Below the pieces are notes generated by a model. It had not been told where the DNA came from. It did not search any database and worked only from the letters and a program-made list of their open reading frames with translations. Shown piece after piece: positions 31,274 through 39,926 of a stretch of DNA of 64,000 nucleotides (positions are counted from its first letter, which is position 1; every line of letters begins with the position of its first letter). A program made the translations under genes and the position numbers. The stretch comes from Clostridia bacterium (GTDB taxonomy: Bacteria > Bacillota > Clostridia > Christensenellales > UBA1242), in contig JAFUSR010000004.1 in the NCBI GenBank assembly GCA_017467585.1, forward strand, positions 1 through 64,000, written 5' to 3'.

Positions 31274-33424
31274 TTATTCGGCTTTATCTTCTTTTTTTGT
31301 GGTTCTTGTTGCAGACCTTTTTGTTGCTGACGCCACCTTTGAATTGGTCTTTTTTGTTGTTGATTGTTTCTCTGTTTTTTCTGTGTTTTTTGTTGAAGTT
31401 GATTTTCTTTTTGCAGGAGCTTTTTTCTTCTCAGCAGTTTTAGGTTGTTCAGCTTTGTCTTCCACAGTTTTTTCTGCTTTTTGTTTTGCAGAAGAAGCCT
31501 CTTTTTGCTCTGCCTTTTTAATCAGTTCATCAACATCGATTGTTTTTTTCTGTTCGGCGTTTTCTTTCTTTTCAATTTCTGTCAAGATTTCTTCTTTAGT
31601 TTTGCCTTGCATAATCATGTCTACTTCATCTTGATAGATTGTTTCTTTTTCAAGAAGCAGTTCAACCATGGTTTCGAGTTTTGCTCTGTTGTCGCTCAAA
31701 ATCTTTTCGGCTTGTTTTGAGCACTCATCTAAAATCTTTTTAACTTCTTCGTCGATAGCGGCAGCTGTTGTTTCGCTATATTCGTTTCTCTTTGCATAGT
31801 CTCTGCCGATAAACACTTCGTTTCCGTCTGATCCAAAGTGAACAAGACCAAGTTTTTCGCTCATTCCCCACTCTGTAACCATGCTTCTAGCAATGCTGGT
31901 TGCTCTTTCTATATCGTTAGATGCACCTGTGCTAATATCATATAAGAATAGTTTTTCTGCGGTTCTTCCGCCAAGCATCATGGTGATTGTTGCGAGAAGT
32001 TTGTTCTTCATCATGTGCTTCTCATCTTTTTCTGGACGAGACAAAGTATATCCGCCAGCACCACCACGAGGAACAATGCTAACTTCGTGAATTGTGTCAT
32101 TGTTTTTTATGCACTTGCCAATGATTGCATGACCAGACTCGTGAACAGCTGTTATTCTCTTGTCTTCTTCACTCATAACATAACTGCGCTTTTGTGGGCC
32201 CATTGTGACCTTTGCAATCGCATTGTTTATGTCTTCCATTTTTATTTCTTTTTGCTTTTGCTTTGCTGCAAAAAGAGCAGCTTCGTTAAGCATGTTTTCA
32301 AGATCAGCTCCAGTAAATCCGCTTGTTATTCTAGCAATGTTTCTAAGGTTGACATCGCCACCAAGAGGTTTGTTTTTTGCATGAACCTTTAAAATTTCTT
32401 CTCTGCCTTTAACGTCTGGCATGTTAATGTAAACACGTCTATCAAATCGGCCTGGGCGCAACAATGCTGGGTCGAGAATGTCTACACGGATTGTTGCAGC
32501 AAGAACAATGATTCCTTCGTTCACTTCAAACCCATCCATCTGAACGAGAAGTTGGTTAAGAGTTTGTTCTCTTTCGTCGCTGCCACCACCAAGGCCGGCG
32601 CCACGTTGACGACCAACCGCATCAATTTCATCGATAAAAATGATGCATGGTTTTGCTTTTTTTGCTGTTTCAAACAAATCTCTAACTCTTGATGCACCAA
32701 CACCAACATAAAGTTCCATAAAGTCACTGCCGCTTATGGTAAAGAACGGAACATTTGCTTCTCCTGCGCAGGCTTTTGCAAGAAGAGTTTTTCCTGTTCC
32801 TGGAGGGCCAACCAAAAGAACACCTTTTGGAATTCTAGCACCAAGCTTAGAAAACTTGTCTGGGTCTTTCAAAAATTCAATAATCTCTTCTAGTTCTGCC
32901 TTCTCTTCGTCGGCACCGGCAACATCGGCAAATTTAACTTTGCTTGGCATTATTCTTGCACGGTTTTTAACAAAATCTAAACCAGACCTGTTTGCTGCAC
33001 CAACAGAGCGCAACAACCACCTGAATAACACCACAAGAGCAATAACGCTCAAAATAGGATATAACAAATTCAAGAAGTTAAATGTTGCTGCAGAGCCGAC
33101 AACAATTTTTAAGTTGGTTGTGTCATAAACTCCATCATATAAATCTGTCAAAAGTTTTTGACCATATCCAAAGTTGTTATGAACCCAATAATATTTTCCA
33201 TCAGTATATTTCGCAACAATAAAGTCATTTGTAAATTCAATTCTAGTTACTGTGCCAGAAGATAGTTTTTCTTTTAAATCTAATGGGTCAACTTCGGTTC
33301 CCCTTCTTCCTGTGTTAAAAAACCACATAACAATGAGTGCAACAACCAAAAGAGCGATGCAAATAACAATTCCTCTGAATAGCGATTGTTTCATTGGGTT
33401 TTCATTTTTTCTATTTTCTTCCAA
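31274..33424 (-). CDS. ftsH: ATP-dependent zinc metalloprotease FtsH
   Basis: 716 residues. Two N-terminal membrane helices (~17-36 and ~120-139) flanking an extracytoplasmic domain; AAA+ module with Walker A GPPGTGKT (206-213) and Walker B IIFIDEID; protease motif HESGH (428-432). It degrades membrane and regulatory proteins as a hexamer. Two oddities: the sensor-1 segment reads AATIRVD where FtsH proteins have AATNRPD, and a ~100-residue Lys/Ala/Thr-rich tail follows the peptidase domain. The start is TTG at 33424 with AAGGAGA 7 nt upstream. Confidence 0.95.
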   Translation of the reverse strand: MEENRKNENPMKQSLFRGIVICIALLVVALIVMWFFNTGRRGTEVDPLDLKEKLSSGTVTRIEFTNDFIVAKYTDGKYYWVHNNFGYGQKLLTDLYDGVYDTTNLKIVVGSAATFNFLNLLYPILSVIALVVLFRWLLRSVGAANRSGLDFVKNRARIMPSKVKFADVAGADEEKAELEEIIEFLKDPDKFSKLGARIPKGVLLVGPPGTGKTLLAKACAGEANVPFFTISGSDFMELYVGVGASRVRDLFETAKKAKPCIIFIDEIDAVGRQRGAGLGGGSDEREQTLNQLLVQMDGFEVNEGIIVLAATIRVDILDPALLRPGRFDRRVYINMPDVKGREEILKVHAKNKPLGGDVNLRNIARITSGFTGADLENMLNEAALFAAKQKQKEIKMEDINNAIAKVTMGPQKRSYVMSEEDKRITAVHESGHAIIGKCIKNNDTIHEVSIVPRGGAGGYTLSRPEKDEKHMMKNKLLATITMMLGGRTAEKLFLYDISTGASNDIERATSIARSMVTEWGMSEKLGLVHFGSDGNEVFIGRDYAKRNEYSETTAAAIDEEVKKILDECSKQAEKILSDNRAKLETMVELLLEKETIYQDEVDMIMQGKTKEEILTEIEKKENAEQKKTIDVDELIKKAEQKEASSAKQKAEKTVEDKAEQPKTAEKKKAPAKRKSTSTKNTEKTEKQSTTKKTNSKVASATKRSATRTTKKEDKAE

Positions 33425-33445
33425 AATGCAATCTCCTTAATAAGC

Positions 33446-33465
33446 AATATACATTAATGTATATT
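33446..33465. promoter_or_regulatory. 20-nt perfect palindrome in the ftsH leader
   Basis: AATATACATT/AATGTATATT with no gap, between a TATAAT-containing upstream region and the ftsH ribosome site. Shape and position suit a dimeric repressor; the palindrome is AT-only apart from one C/G per arm, so chance is possible. Confidence 0.4.
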
Positions 33466-33633
33466 CAATTTATGAAATTATATTATCACAACTTGGTGCT
33501 TTTATCAATCAAAAAAATAATTAAATTTTATTGATAACCTTTTAAAAAATAATCACAAACAATAAAACCTTCACGGCAAGGTAATCTATTTTGTAAATAT
33601 TTTTTATTTTTCAATATTTTTTGTCGTTTTAAC

Positions 33634-34116
33634 TTAAACAGCAAGTGCATTAACAATTTTGTTAATAACAAATTCTTGTTTAGCTAAAAACTCATTTGGA
33701 TTTTCTGTTATATCAACCTTTAAAAGAATAGAATAATCCCCAAAAGACTTTTTATTAACATACCCGGCAGCAACAGTTGCAACCCTTTTTGAAACAAGAA
33801 TGCCACTTTCTGACCTAGAAAAAGTTCTGCAATTGTCAATAAGGACAATTTTGGCAGAGGAATGTTTCTTTTCAACAAAGTTCATAAAATCAACTAAATT
33901 GTCTGGGACAATAGGGAACTGTTTTCCACCATAAATGAAAAACTTTTTATTTTTTTGTTTCAGCCTTTCAGAAAGAATCGAGGAGAAATTGTCATACCAA
34001 ATCTTATGATTGCCAACACAAAAGAAAACAATTTCTTTATTTTTCTCTTTCAAAAGAAATTTGTTTAGGTCCTCAACAGATTTATCAATCAATTTAGAAT
34101 AAATATTAGTTGTCAT
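33634..34116 (-). CDS. yyaC: YyaC-like sporulation protein (DUF1256)
   Basis: 160 residues. EIVFFCVGNHKIWYDNFSS, FFIYGGKQFPIVPDN, AKIVLIDNCRT and the closing KKSFGDYSILLKVDI match the layout of the YyaC/DUF1256 family, related in fold to the germination protease GPR. The usual catalytic-looking Asp and Gly residues are partly changed, so it is a divergent member. Its position near parA/parB mirrors B. subtilis, where yyaC adjoins spo0J; this supports the call. No ribosome site is evident before the ATG at 34116. Confidence 0.7.
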   Translation of the reverse strand: MTTNIYSKLIDKSVEDLNKFLLKEKNKEIVFFCVGNHKIWYDNFSSILSERLKQKNKKFFIYGGKQFPIVPDNLVDFMNFVEKKHSSAKIVLIDNCRTFSRSESGILVSKRVATVAAGYVNKKSFGDYSILLKVDITENPNEFLAKQEFVINKIVNALAV

Positions 34117-34253
34117 ATTTTAATTGTTTACATGCGTAAGCACTTTATTCACTAAAAATGATATGATTTTAAAAACAAATTAATTATTTTTGCGCATAAT
34201 TTATTAAAAACACTGAAAATTTTAATATTAAAAGTAAATTTTTGCAATTTTTC

Positions 34254-34283
34254 TTTACAATGGATTTAAACATATATTATAAT
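34254..34283 (+). promoter_or_regulatory. Promoter of the uORF-cvpA transcript
   Basis: TTTACA (34254-34259), 18-nt spacer, TATAAT (34278-34283); a start codon follows 6 nt later. Confidence 0.75.
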
Positions 34284-34289
34284 ATATTT

Positions 34290-34328
34290 ATGAGAACACA
34301 GGAGATATATAGAACATATGTTCTATAA
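34290..34328 (+). CDS. Leaderless 12-codon upstream reading frame
   Basis: ATG 6 nt after the -10, encoding MRTQEIYRTYVL then TAA at 34326-34328, 6 nt before the cvpA ATG. Its last codons are the LexA-like palindrome. It may couple translation into cvpA, which has no ribosome site of its own other than GGAG inside this frame (34301-34304). Confidence 0.4.
   Translation: MRTQEIYRTYVL
34308..34327. promoter_or_regulatory. LexA/SOS-box-like palindrome ahead of cvpA
   Basis: A 20-nt perfect palindrome whose centre GAACATATGTTC (34312-34323) equals the core of the Gram-positive LexA (DinR) operator. It begins about 25 nt downstream of the -10, so a bound repressor would act as a roadblock. Confidence 0.6.
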
Positions 34329-34334
34329 ACAATT

Positions 34335-35114
34335 ATGAACTGGTTTGATGCGATTATAATTGTTATATTGCTGATATTCATGGCCTTTGGAATAAAAAAA
34401 GGCTTTATGTTTTCAGTAATTGATATGTTTGGTTTTTTTGTTAACTTTGTAGTTGCCGTATTTTTGACCGGCCCTATTCGCAGTTTACTTGGCGTCATGG
34501 GAATGGAAAGCTCAATCGGCAATGGGCTGTTTGGTCACTACGCTGGTGTTGGAAGTGGATTCACTACAAATTTAATTGAATATAAACAAACTTATGGTGA
34601 CGGCGTAATAGATTATGTAAGCGACTCAATTAATGGAAGTTCAATGACCGGTTTTGGCAAAAAGTTATTTAACGGCATTATTAATGATAAATTGCCAACC
34701 AAAATTGATGCTGCAATTGAAGCGGGCAAAACAGATTTAACATTGGCAGACATTATTAGTAAATCTCTTGCACAATTTATCACTGTTGTATGTGCGTTTA
34801 TTATCGCCTTTTTGCTCATCTATGGATTATTACTGCTGCTTAAGTTGATTTGTAAAGAAATTCAAAAATCTTCTTTTGCTAGCATATTCGACAAGATATT
34901 TGGTGGTGTGTTTGGAATAGTTCGTGGATTTATGTTTATTGTTCTATTCTTTGCGGTTCTTTCATTCTTCTCAGACAACGGCCTTCTCGGTGGAATAATT
35001 GGATATATCAACCAATCTGCAATAGGCCATTGGCTGCGGGATAGTGTGAACACGTTTATGGTTAAATATATAGACATTAAACAGTTTATTATCGATATTC
35101 TAAATAAAATATAA
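34335..35114 (+). CDS. cvpA: CvpA-family membrane protein
   Basis: 259 residues. N-terminal WFDAIIIVILLIFMAFGIKKGFMFSVIDMFGFF is the standard CvpA opening (aspartate then a glycine-rich helix with KKG-F); three further membrane segments follow around 135-175 and 190-215. CvpA proteins are required for colicin V production in E. coli, and for envelope stress tolerance elsewhere; the function is unclear. It lies divergent from yyaC, with a LexA-like site between promoter and start. Confidence 0.85.
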   Translation: MNWFDAIIIVILLIFMAFGIKKGFMFSVIDMFGFFVNFVVAVFLTGPIRSLLGVMGMESSIGNGLFGHYAGVGSGFTTNLIEYKQTYGDGVIDYVSDSINGSSMTGFGKKLFNGIINDKLPTKIDAAIEAGKTDLTLADIISKSLAQFITVVCAFIIAFLLIYGLLLLLKLICKEIQKSSFASIFDKIFGGVFGIVRGFMFIVLFFAVLSFFSDNGLLGGIIGYINQSAIGHWLRDSVNTFMVKYIDIKQFIIDILNKI

Positions 35115-35125
35115 CAAAAACAATG

Positions 35126-35152
35126 AAAGCTGGATTTAACCAGCTTTTTTAT
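35126..35152 (+). terminator. Terminator after cvpA
   Basis: AAAGCTGG/CCAGCTTT hairpin then T's. Confidence 0.9.
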
Positions 35153-35159
35153 TTGTCAT

Positions 35160-35175
35160 TGTTTCACGTGAAACA
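35160..35175. promoter_or_regulatory. parS: parS site 1
   Basis: Perfect TGTTTCACGTGAAACA, the ParB/Spo0J-binding centromere sequence. Confidence 0.95.
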
Positions 35176-35198
35176 TTTGTTAATTGTTTTGTAAATAT

Positions 35199-35214
35199 TG
35201 TTTCACGTGAAACA
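35199..35214. promoter_or_regulatory. parS: parS site 2
   Basis: Second perfect 16-mer, 39 nt from site 1. Confidence 0.95.
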
Positions 35215-35231
35215 TTTATCTTTTATCTCAG

Positions 35232-35264
35232 TACCATTGTTTCACGTGAAACAATGGTATTTTT
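35232..35264. promoter_or_regulatory. parS: parS site 3 inside a 28-nt palindrome with T-run
   Basis: The third perfect 16-mer (35238-35253) is extended by TACCAT/ATGGTA arms to a 28-nt perfect palindrome (35232-35259) followed by TTTTT, so the RNA would fold as a strong intrinsic terminator. Confidence 0.9.
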
Positions 35265-35381
35265 AAACGATAAAGTATTCGTTAAACTTGTCAAAATTTA
35301 AAATTAGAACGTCTCGATTCGAAATATTGTGAGCGCACAATGGTTTTGTTTAAAAAATCGCATATTTTTGATATTTTAACA

Positions 35382-35408
35382 ATAAAAAAGCATGCTTTTG
35401 GCATGCTT
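35382..35408 (-). terminator. Terminator after parB
   Basis: AAGCATGC/GCATGCTT hairpin with T's on the minus strand. Confidence 0.85.
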
Positions 35409-35422
35409 AACTGTTTTTGTTG

Positions 35423-36334
35423 CTATTTGTTTAATATATCATAAATTCTTTGCAAATCATCTTGATTATAGTAATTTATAATTATTCTTCCTTTTTTTTC
35501 TGTTCCTATAACACTTACTTTTGTTGCAAGTGCTTTGTTAAGTTGCTCGGCAAATGCTTTAAACTCAACACTTACCTCTTCTTTTTTTGCACCGGTTGCT
35601 TTTTTATTTAGCTTTTTAATGAGATTTTCAAGATCGCGAACACTCATTCTCTTTTCAACAACCTTAAGTGCAAGTTCTTTTTGTAATTTTTCATCTTCTA
35701 TAGTAACAAGTGTGCGCGCATGACCTGCTGAAAGCTTATTTAAAAGAATTAAATCAATAATTTGCTGTGGCAATGTTAACAGGCGCAACGTGTTGGCAAC
35801 CGCTGAACGGCTCTTTCCTATTTTGTCTGCGACCTTTTCTTGGGTCATGTTGTAAGTAGTCATAAGCTCTTTAATAGCCTGCGCAGATTCAATTGGATTT
35901 AAATCTTCTCTTTGCAAGTTTTCAATGATGGCTATTTCTGCTATTTGTTGTGGTGTATAATCTTTTATCACAACGGGAACCGTTTTAATTTTAGCTTTAA
36001 TTGCAGCCCTCCATCTACGCTCGCCGGCTACTATTGTGTATCTTTCACCATTTGCAACAACAATTAGAGGTTGAATAATTCCGTGTGTTTTTATTGACTG
36101 CGCCAGCTCGCCAAGTGCTTTTTCTTCAAAATTTCTTCTTGGTTGAGCAGGATTTCTGTCGATAAGTCCTATTTCAACCTCAACTGGTTTTGTAACAGAA
36201 ACTTCTTTAACAACCTTTTTTTCAACTATTTTTTCTTCTTTCTTTAATTCTTTTTTAGGTTCTTCATCTTCTAGAGATAGATTGTAATCCCCAAACAGAC
36301 TGTTTAAACCTCTTCCTAATCCTCTTTTTTCCAT
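35423..36334 (-). CDS. parB: Chromosome partitioning protein ParB / Spo0J
   Basis: 303 residues. The N-terminus EKRGLGRGLNSLFG contains the ParA-stimulating LGRGL; then the CTPase/ParB-N domain (IDRNPAQPRRNF, GERRWRAA), the helix-turn-helix MTQEKVADKIGKSRSAVANTLRLL, and a C-terminal dimerisation region. It binds the three parS sites 170-270 bp downstream and spreads as a clamp, loading SMC and directing origin segregation. Co-transcribed with parA (10 nt gap), AGAGGT ribosome site. Confidence 0.97.
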   Translation of the reverse strand: MEKRGLGRGLNSLFGDYNLSLEDEEPKKELKKEEKIVEKKVVKEVSVTKPVEVEIGLIDRNPAQPRRNFEEKALGELAQSIKTHGIIQPLIVVANGERYTIVAGERRWRAAIKAKIKTVPVVIKDYTPQQIAEIAIIENLQREDLNPIESAQAIKELMTTYNMTQEKVADKIGKSRSAVANTLRLLTLPQQIIDLILLNKLSAGHARTLVTIEDEKLQKELALKVVEKRMSVRDLENLIKKLNKKATGAKKEEVSVEFKAFAEQLNKALATKVSVIGTEKKGRIIINYYNQDDLQRIYDILNK

Positions 36335-36344
36335 GATTTACCTC

Positions 36345-37148
36345 TTAATTTATCTTTTTTACTCTAAGTTTTTTAAATTTATCATGATTTTTTGTTAAAA
36401 TTTCTTCAGTTAATTTTAAATAAGCTTGTGATCCTGTACAATTTTTATCATACAAATATACTGGCATTCCATAACTAGGAGATTCCGCAAGTCTAACATT
36501 TCTTGGAATTGAAGTTTCAAACACAGCATTTCCAAAGAATTTAATTATTTCGTCTGCCACCTGCTTTCCTAAATTGCTTCTAGAATCTCTCATTGTGAGA
36601 ACAACACCTTCTATTTGAAGGTCTGGATTTAAACCTGTTTTTTTGATTAATCTGATTGAATTCATTAATTGGCTTAATCCCTCAAGAGAAAAGAATTCGC
36701 ACTGCATAGGAATGCAAACACTATCAGCCGCTGTAAGCGCATTTACAGTGATGAGCCCTAGCGAAGGTGGACAATCGATGGTTATATAATCATAACTATT
36801 TTTAATTTTGTCAATAATTCTTTTAAACACTCTTTCTCTGTCTTTTTTGCCAACTAGTTCAACTTCAACACCAGCCAAATCAATGTTCGCTGGAAGCAAA
36901 TCTAAGCCGTCTATATTGGTTTTTACAACAGCTTCTTCTGGTAAACAGTCTTCAGAAATAACTTGATATATTGAGTTAACTTCTGAATTTTTTTGAACAC
37001 CAAGTCCGCTTGTGGCGTTTCCTTGAGGATCAATGTCTATCATAAGAACTTTTTTGCCCATAAGCGCCATATATGCCGCAATATTCAAACATGTTGTGGT
37101 TTTTCCTACTCCACCTTTTTGATTGGCAAAAGCAATAATTTTACCCAT
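36345..37148 (-). CDS. parA: Chromosome partitioning ATPase ParA / Soj
   Basis: 267 residues with deviant Walker A KGGVGKTT at the N-terminus, Walker A' DIDPQGNAT, and Walker B DCPPSLG. ParA-type ATPase that works with ParB in origin segregation and, as Soj, influences DnaA and sporulation. AGGAGA ribosome site; promoter region upstream is AT-rich. Confidence 0.97.
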   Translation of the reverse strand: MGKIIAFANQKGGVGKTTTCLNIAAYMALMGKKVLMIDIDPQGNATSGLGVQKNSEVNSIYQVISEDCLPEEAVVKTNIDGLDLLPANIDLAGVEVELVGKKDRERVFKRIIDKIKNSYDYITIDCPPSLGLITVNALTAADSVCIPMQCEFFSLEGLSQLMNSIRLIKKTGLNPDLQIEGVVLTMRDSRSNLGKQVADEIIKFFGNAVFETSIPRNVRLAESPSYGMPVYLYDKNCTGSQAYLKLTEEILTKNHDKFKKLRVKKIN

Positions 37149-37307
37149 AATGTCTCCTACTTATATATAAGTATAATACTATATATTAATATAACAATAT
37201 AATATAACATTTTTTGAGTTTAGGCAATTAATTTTTATTCTAAATAACAATTAAACAATAAAAAATAATCTATTCGCAAAATATTTATTTAAAAACACGC
37301 AATAAAA

Positions 37308-37332
37308 AACGCAAAATATGAACTTTTGCGTT
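37308..37332 (-). terminator. Terminator after the rubrerythrin gene
   Basis: AACGCAAAA/TTTTGCGTT with T-run on the minus strand. Confidence 0.85.
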
Positions 37333-37367
37333 AAAATTTAGCCTTGCGGCTTAAAATATTGTTTATT

Positions 37368-37955
37368 TTATGTTAAATTTAGATTAATTTTTACCATACC
37401 TTGTTCTCGCGAACACAACGGACACTTTTTCCATGCTTTTTTGCTTGACTCTTGATATCCACAGTTGTTACACTTCCACAATGTTTTTTCTGAAGATGTG
37501 TATAACGAATCCTCTTTTAATTTGCAGTAAAGTTTTTGTAGTATTACATTGTGGTTTGATTCGATATCTGCAATAATTGTTAATTTTTTTGCAATATCCT
37601 CAAAACCCTCTTTTTTTGCTGTTTTTGCAAAGGCCGGATAAACCGTCTGTGCTTGAAAATCTTCGTTTTCTGCCTTTATTTTAAGCATTTCTATAAGTGG
37701 CGCATGCGCCATTGGATATGAAGCCTTGATGTCAACCTTTAAATTTTTGTCATCTGCATTTTGAGAAATGTAGTCGTAAAATATTTTTGCGTGTGCCATT
37801 TCATTTGTTGCAAGAGCTTTTAGAATGGTTGCAACTCCAGATTGTTTATTTTGAGTTGCCTCATCTGCCATATATTGATATTTAGCACCATCTTGGCATT
37901 CACTAGCAAATGCTCTTGTCAAATTTTTTAATGTTTCTGAATTTTTAAACTCCAT
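37368..37955 (-). CDS. rbr: Rubrerythrin
   Basis: 195 residues. A ferritin-like four-helix domain with the diiron ligands in E-C (ASECQDGAKYQYMADEA), NEMAHAKIFYDY, and DIESNHNVIL, then a C-terminal rubredoxin-like domain CNNCG...CPLC. It reduces hydrogen peroxide with electrons from NADH through rubredoxin-type carriers, protecting anaerobes against oxygen. AAAGGAGA ribosome site. Confidence 0.95.
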   Translation of the reverse strand: MEFKNSETLKNLTRAFASECQDGAKYQYMADEATQNKQSGVATILKALATNEMAHAKIFYDYISQNADDKNLKVDIKASYPMAHAPLIEMLKIKAENEDFQAQTVYPAFAKTAKKEGFEDIAKKLTIIADIESNHNVILQKLYCKLKEDSLYTSSEKTLWKCNNCGYQESSKKAWKKCPLCSREQGMVKINLNLT

Positions 37956-38132
37956 TATTATTTATCTCCTTTAATAAAATTGTTTCCAAACATTTTAATT
38001 TTATACTTCTTTTCAAAAATAACATTTAAAATGTATATTTTTACTATTTAATTGATGTATTTTTGCATTTTTATAATTTTTTGTGGCGTTTTTTCATAAT
38101 TTTATATTTATTAAATAAGTTACTCTTTATGT

Positions 38133-38162
38133 TTGACATGTTTTTGTGAAACTGGTTATAAT
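38133..38162 (+). promoter_or_regulatory. Promoter giving a leaderless ABC-transporter mRNA
   Basis: Consensus TTGACA (38133-38138), 18-nt spacer, consensus TATAAT (38157-38162), 6 nt, ATG (38169). Confidence 0.85.
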
Positions 38163-38168
38163 TTAATT

Positions 38169-39926
38169 ATGAAAAAAGTGCAAAAGCAGCAAAAATCTTT
38201 TAAAATAGTCTCATATTTGTCAAAACATAAATTGGCAATATTTTTTGTTCCTGTTTTAAAGGCTATTGGTGCTGTTACTGAAGTTATTATTCCCCTATTA
38301 ATGAGTTACATTATTGATATTGGAATAAAAAATAACGACATCGCTTATATTTGGAAATTTTCTGCTCTGATTCTTGCGCTGAGCATTGTTGCCATTGTTG
38401 CCGACATCTGTGGCCAATATTTCGCTGCAAAAGCAACTGAAAGAATGGCTCGAGACATGAGGCACGACATTTTTGCCCACATTAACGATTTAAGCCACGC
38501 AGAGCTTGATAAGTTTTCAACAACTGGCCTTTTAAATAGAACTGTTGAAGATGTTTATCAAATTAAAACAGGCGTTGGAAGCTTGCTTAGAACTGCCATT
38601 AGAATTCCTTTTTTAATTGCTGGCTCTCTTGTTATGGCCATGACAATAAACATAAAACTTAGTTTGATTTTTTTGGTTGTTAGTCCTGTTTTAATTGGCG
38701 CTGTTTTGCTCATTATGAAAAGGGTTAGCCCACTCTTGAAACTCAGCAAAGACAAACTCGACAAAACTAGCAATGTAACAAGAGAAAATTTAACTGGTGT
38801 TAGGGTTGTTAGAGCTTTTAATAAGCAAAATTTTGAAGCAAAAAGATTTCAAACAGCCAACTACGAGCTTGTTAACACTCAACAAAAGATTGCTGCATGG
38901 GGTGCTATTTTGCCATCTCTGATTTACACAATTGTTAACTTTGCTATTATTGCAATTTTGTATTTTGGTGGTTTTGAGGTTAATATTGGCGGAATTTCTC
39001 AAGGTAACTTAATTGCCTTTATCAACTATTTCACTCGTATTTCTGCAGCTCTTGTTGCAATTGCACGACTAATCACAATCTACACAAGAATGTCGGCTTC
39101 ATCTAACAGAATAGATGAGATTTTATCATTAAAAAATTCAATAAAAGACCCTGCAAAACCTGTTGAAATAAATTTTGATAACCCAAATCTTTCTGGTGTT
39201 GTTTTTGAAAATGTATCATTTAGTTATAATAACATTAAAGATGTTGTTTCAAACCTTTCGATCAAAGTTGAACCTGGGCAAACAATTGGTGTTATTGGCG
39301 GAACAGGATCTGGAAAAAGCAGCATTGTTTATCTTATTCCTAGATTTTATGATGCAACAAAGGGCAATGTTTTGGTTGGTGGCGAAAACGTAAAAAAATA
39401 TAGGGTTTCAGACTTAAGAAAAATTATTGGAATTGTTCCTCAAAATCCAACACTTTTTGAAGGAACAATTGAAAGCAACTTAAAGTGGAGAAAACCTGAC
39501 GCAACCGAAGAAGATATGATTCGCGCTCTTAAAATTAGTCAAAGCTATGACTTTGTTAAAGAATATCCTGACTTTTTGAAACACAAAGTAGATAGGGGTG
39601 GGACAAACTTTTCTGGCGGTCAAAAACAACGCTTAACAATTGCTCGTGCCCTTGTTGACAACCCTAAAATTTTAATATTGGACGATTCAACAAGCGCCCT
39701 AGATTTTGCCACAGACACAAAGCTTAGAAAAGCAATAAAAACCCATCTTGTTAACACCACAACATTCATTGTTTCACAAAGGACTAACTCTCTTCGTGAT
39801 GCTGACCAAATTATTGTTCTAGACAACGGAAATATTGTTGACATTGGAAAACATGAAGAACTTCTTGAACGTTGTTCTGTTTATGCAGAAATTCACCAGT
39901 CTCAGAACAAGGAGGTGAAGAAATAA
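38169..39926 (+). CDS. Heterodimeric ABC exporter, subunit with degenerate ATP site
   Basis: 585 residues: six membrane helices then an ATPase domain with Walker A GGTGSGKSS, signature FSGGQKQR, Walker B ILILDDSTSALD. The catalytic Glu after Walker B is Asp, and the switch His is Gln (TFIVSQRTNS), the hallmarks of the non-catalytic site in heterodimeric exporters such as BmrC or TM287. It overlaps the next gene by one base. Exported substrate (drug, lipid or peptide) cannot be inferred. The ATG starts 6 nt after the -10, so it is translated without a leader. Confidence 0.94.
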   Translation: MKKVQKQQKSFKIVSYLSKHKLAIFFVPVLKAIGAVTEVIIPLLMSYIIDIGIKNNDIAYIWKFSALILALSIVAIVADICGQYFAAKATERMARDMRHDIFAHINDLSHAELDKFSTTGLLNRTVEDVYQIKTGVGSLLRTAIRIPFLIAGSLVMAMTINIKLSLIFLVVSPVLIGAVLLIMKRVSPLLKLSKDKLDKTSNVTRENLTGVRVVRAFNKQNFEAKRFQTANYELVNTQQKIAAWGAILPSLIYTIVNFAIIAILYFGGFEVNIGGISQGNLIAFINYFTRISAALVAIARLITIYTRMSASSNRIDEILSLKNSIKDPAKPVEINFDNPNLSGVVFENVSFSYNNIKDVVSNLSIKVEPGQTIGVIGGTGSGKSSIVYLIPRFYDATKGNVLVGGENVKKYRVSDLRKIIGIVPQNPTLFEGTIESNLKWRKPDATEEDMIRALKISQSYDFVKEYPDFLKHKVDRGGTNFSGGQKQRLTIARALVDNPKILILDDSTSALDFATDTKLRKAIKTHLVNTTTFIVSQRTNSLRDADQIIVLDNGNIVDIGKHEELLERCSVYAEIHQSQNKEVKK

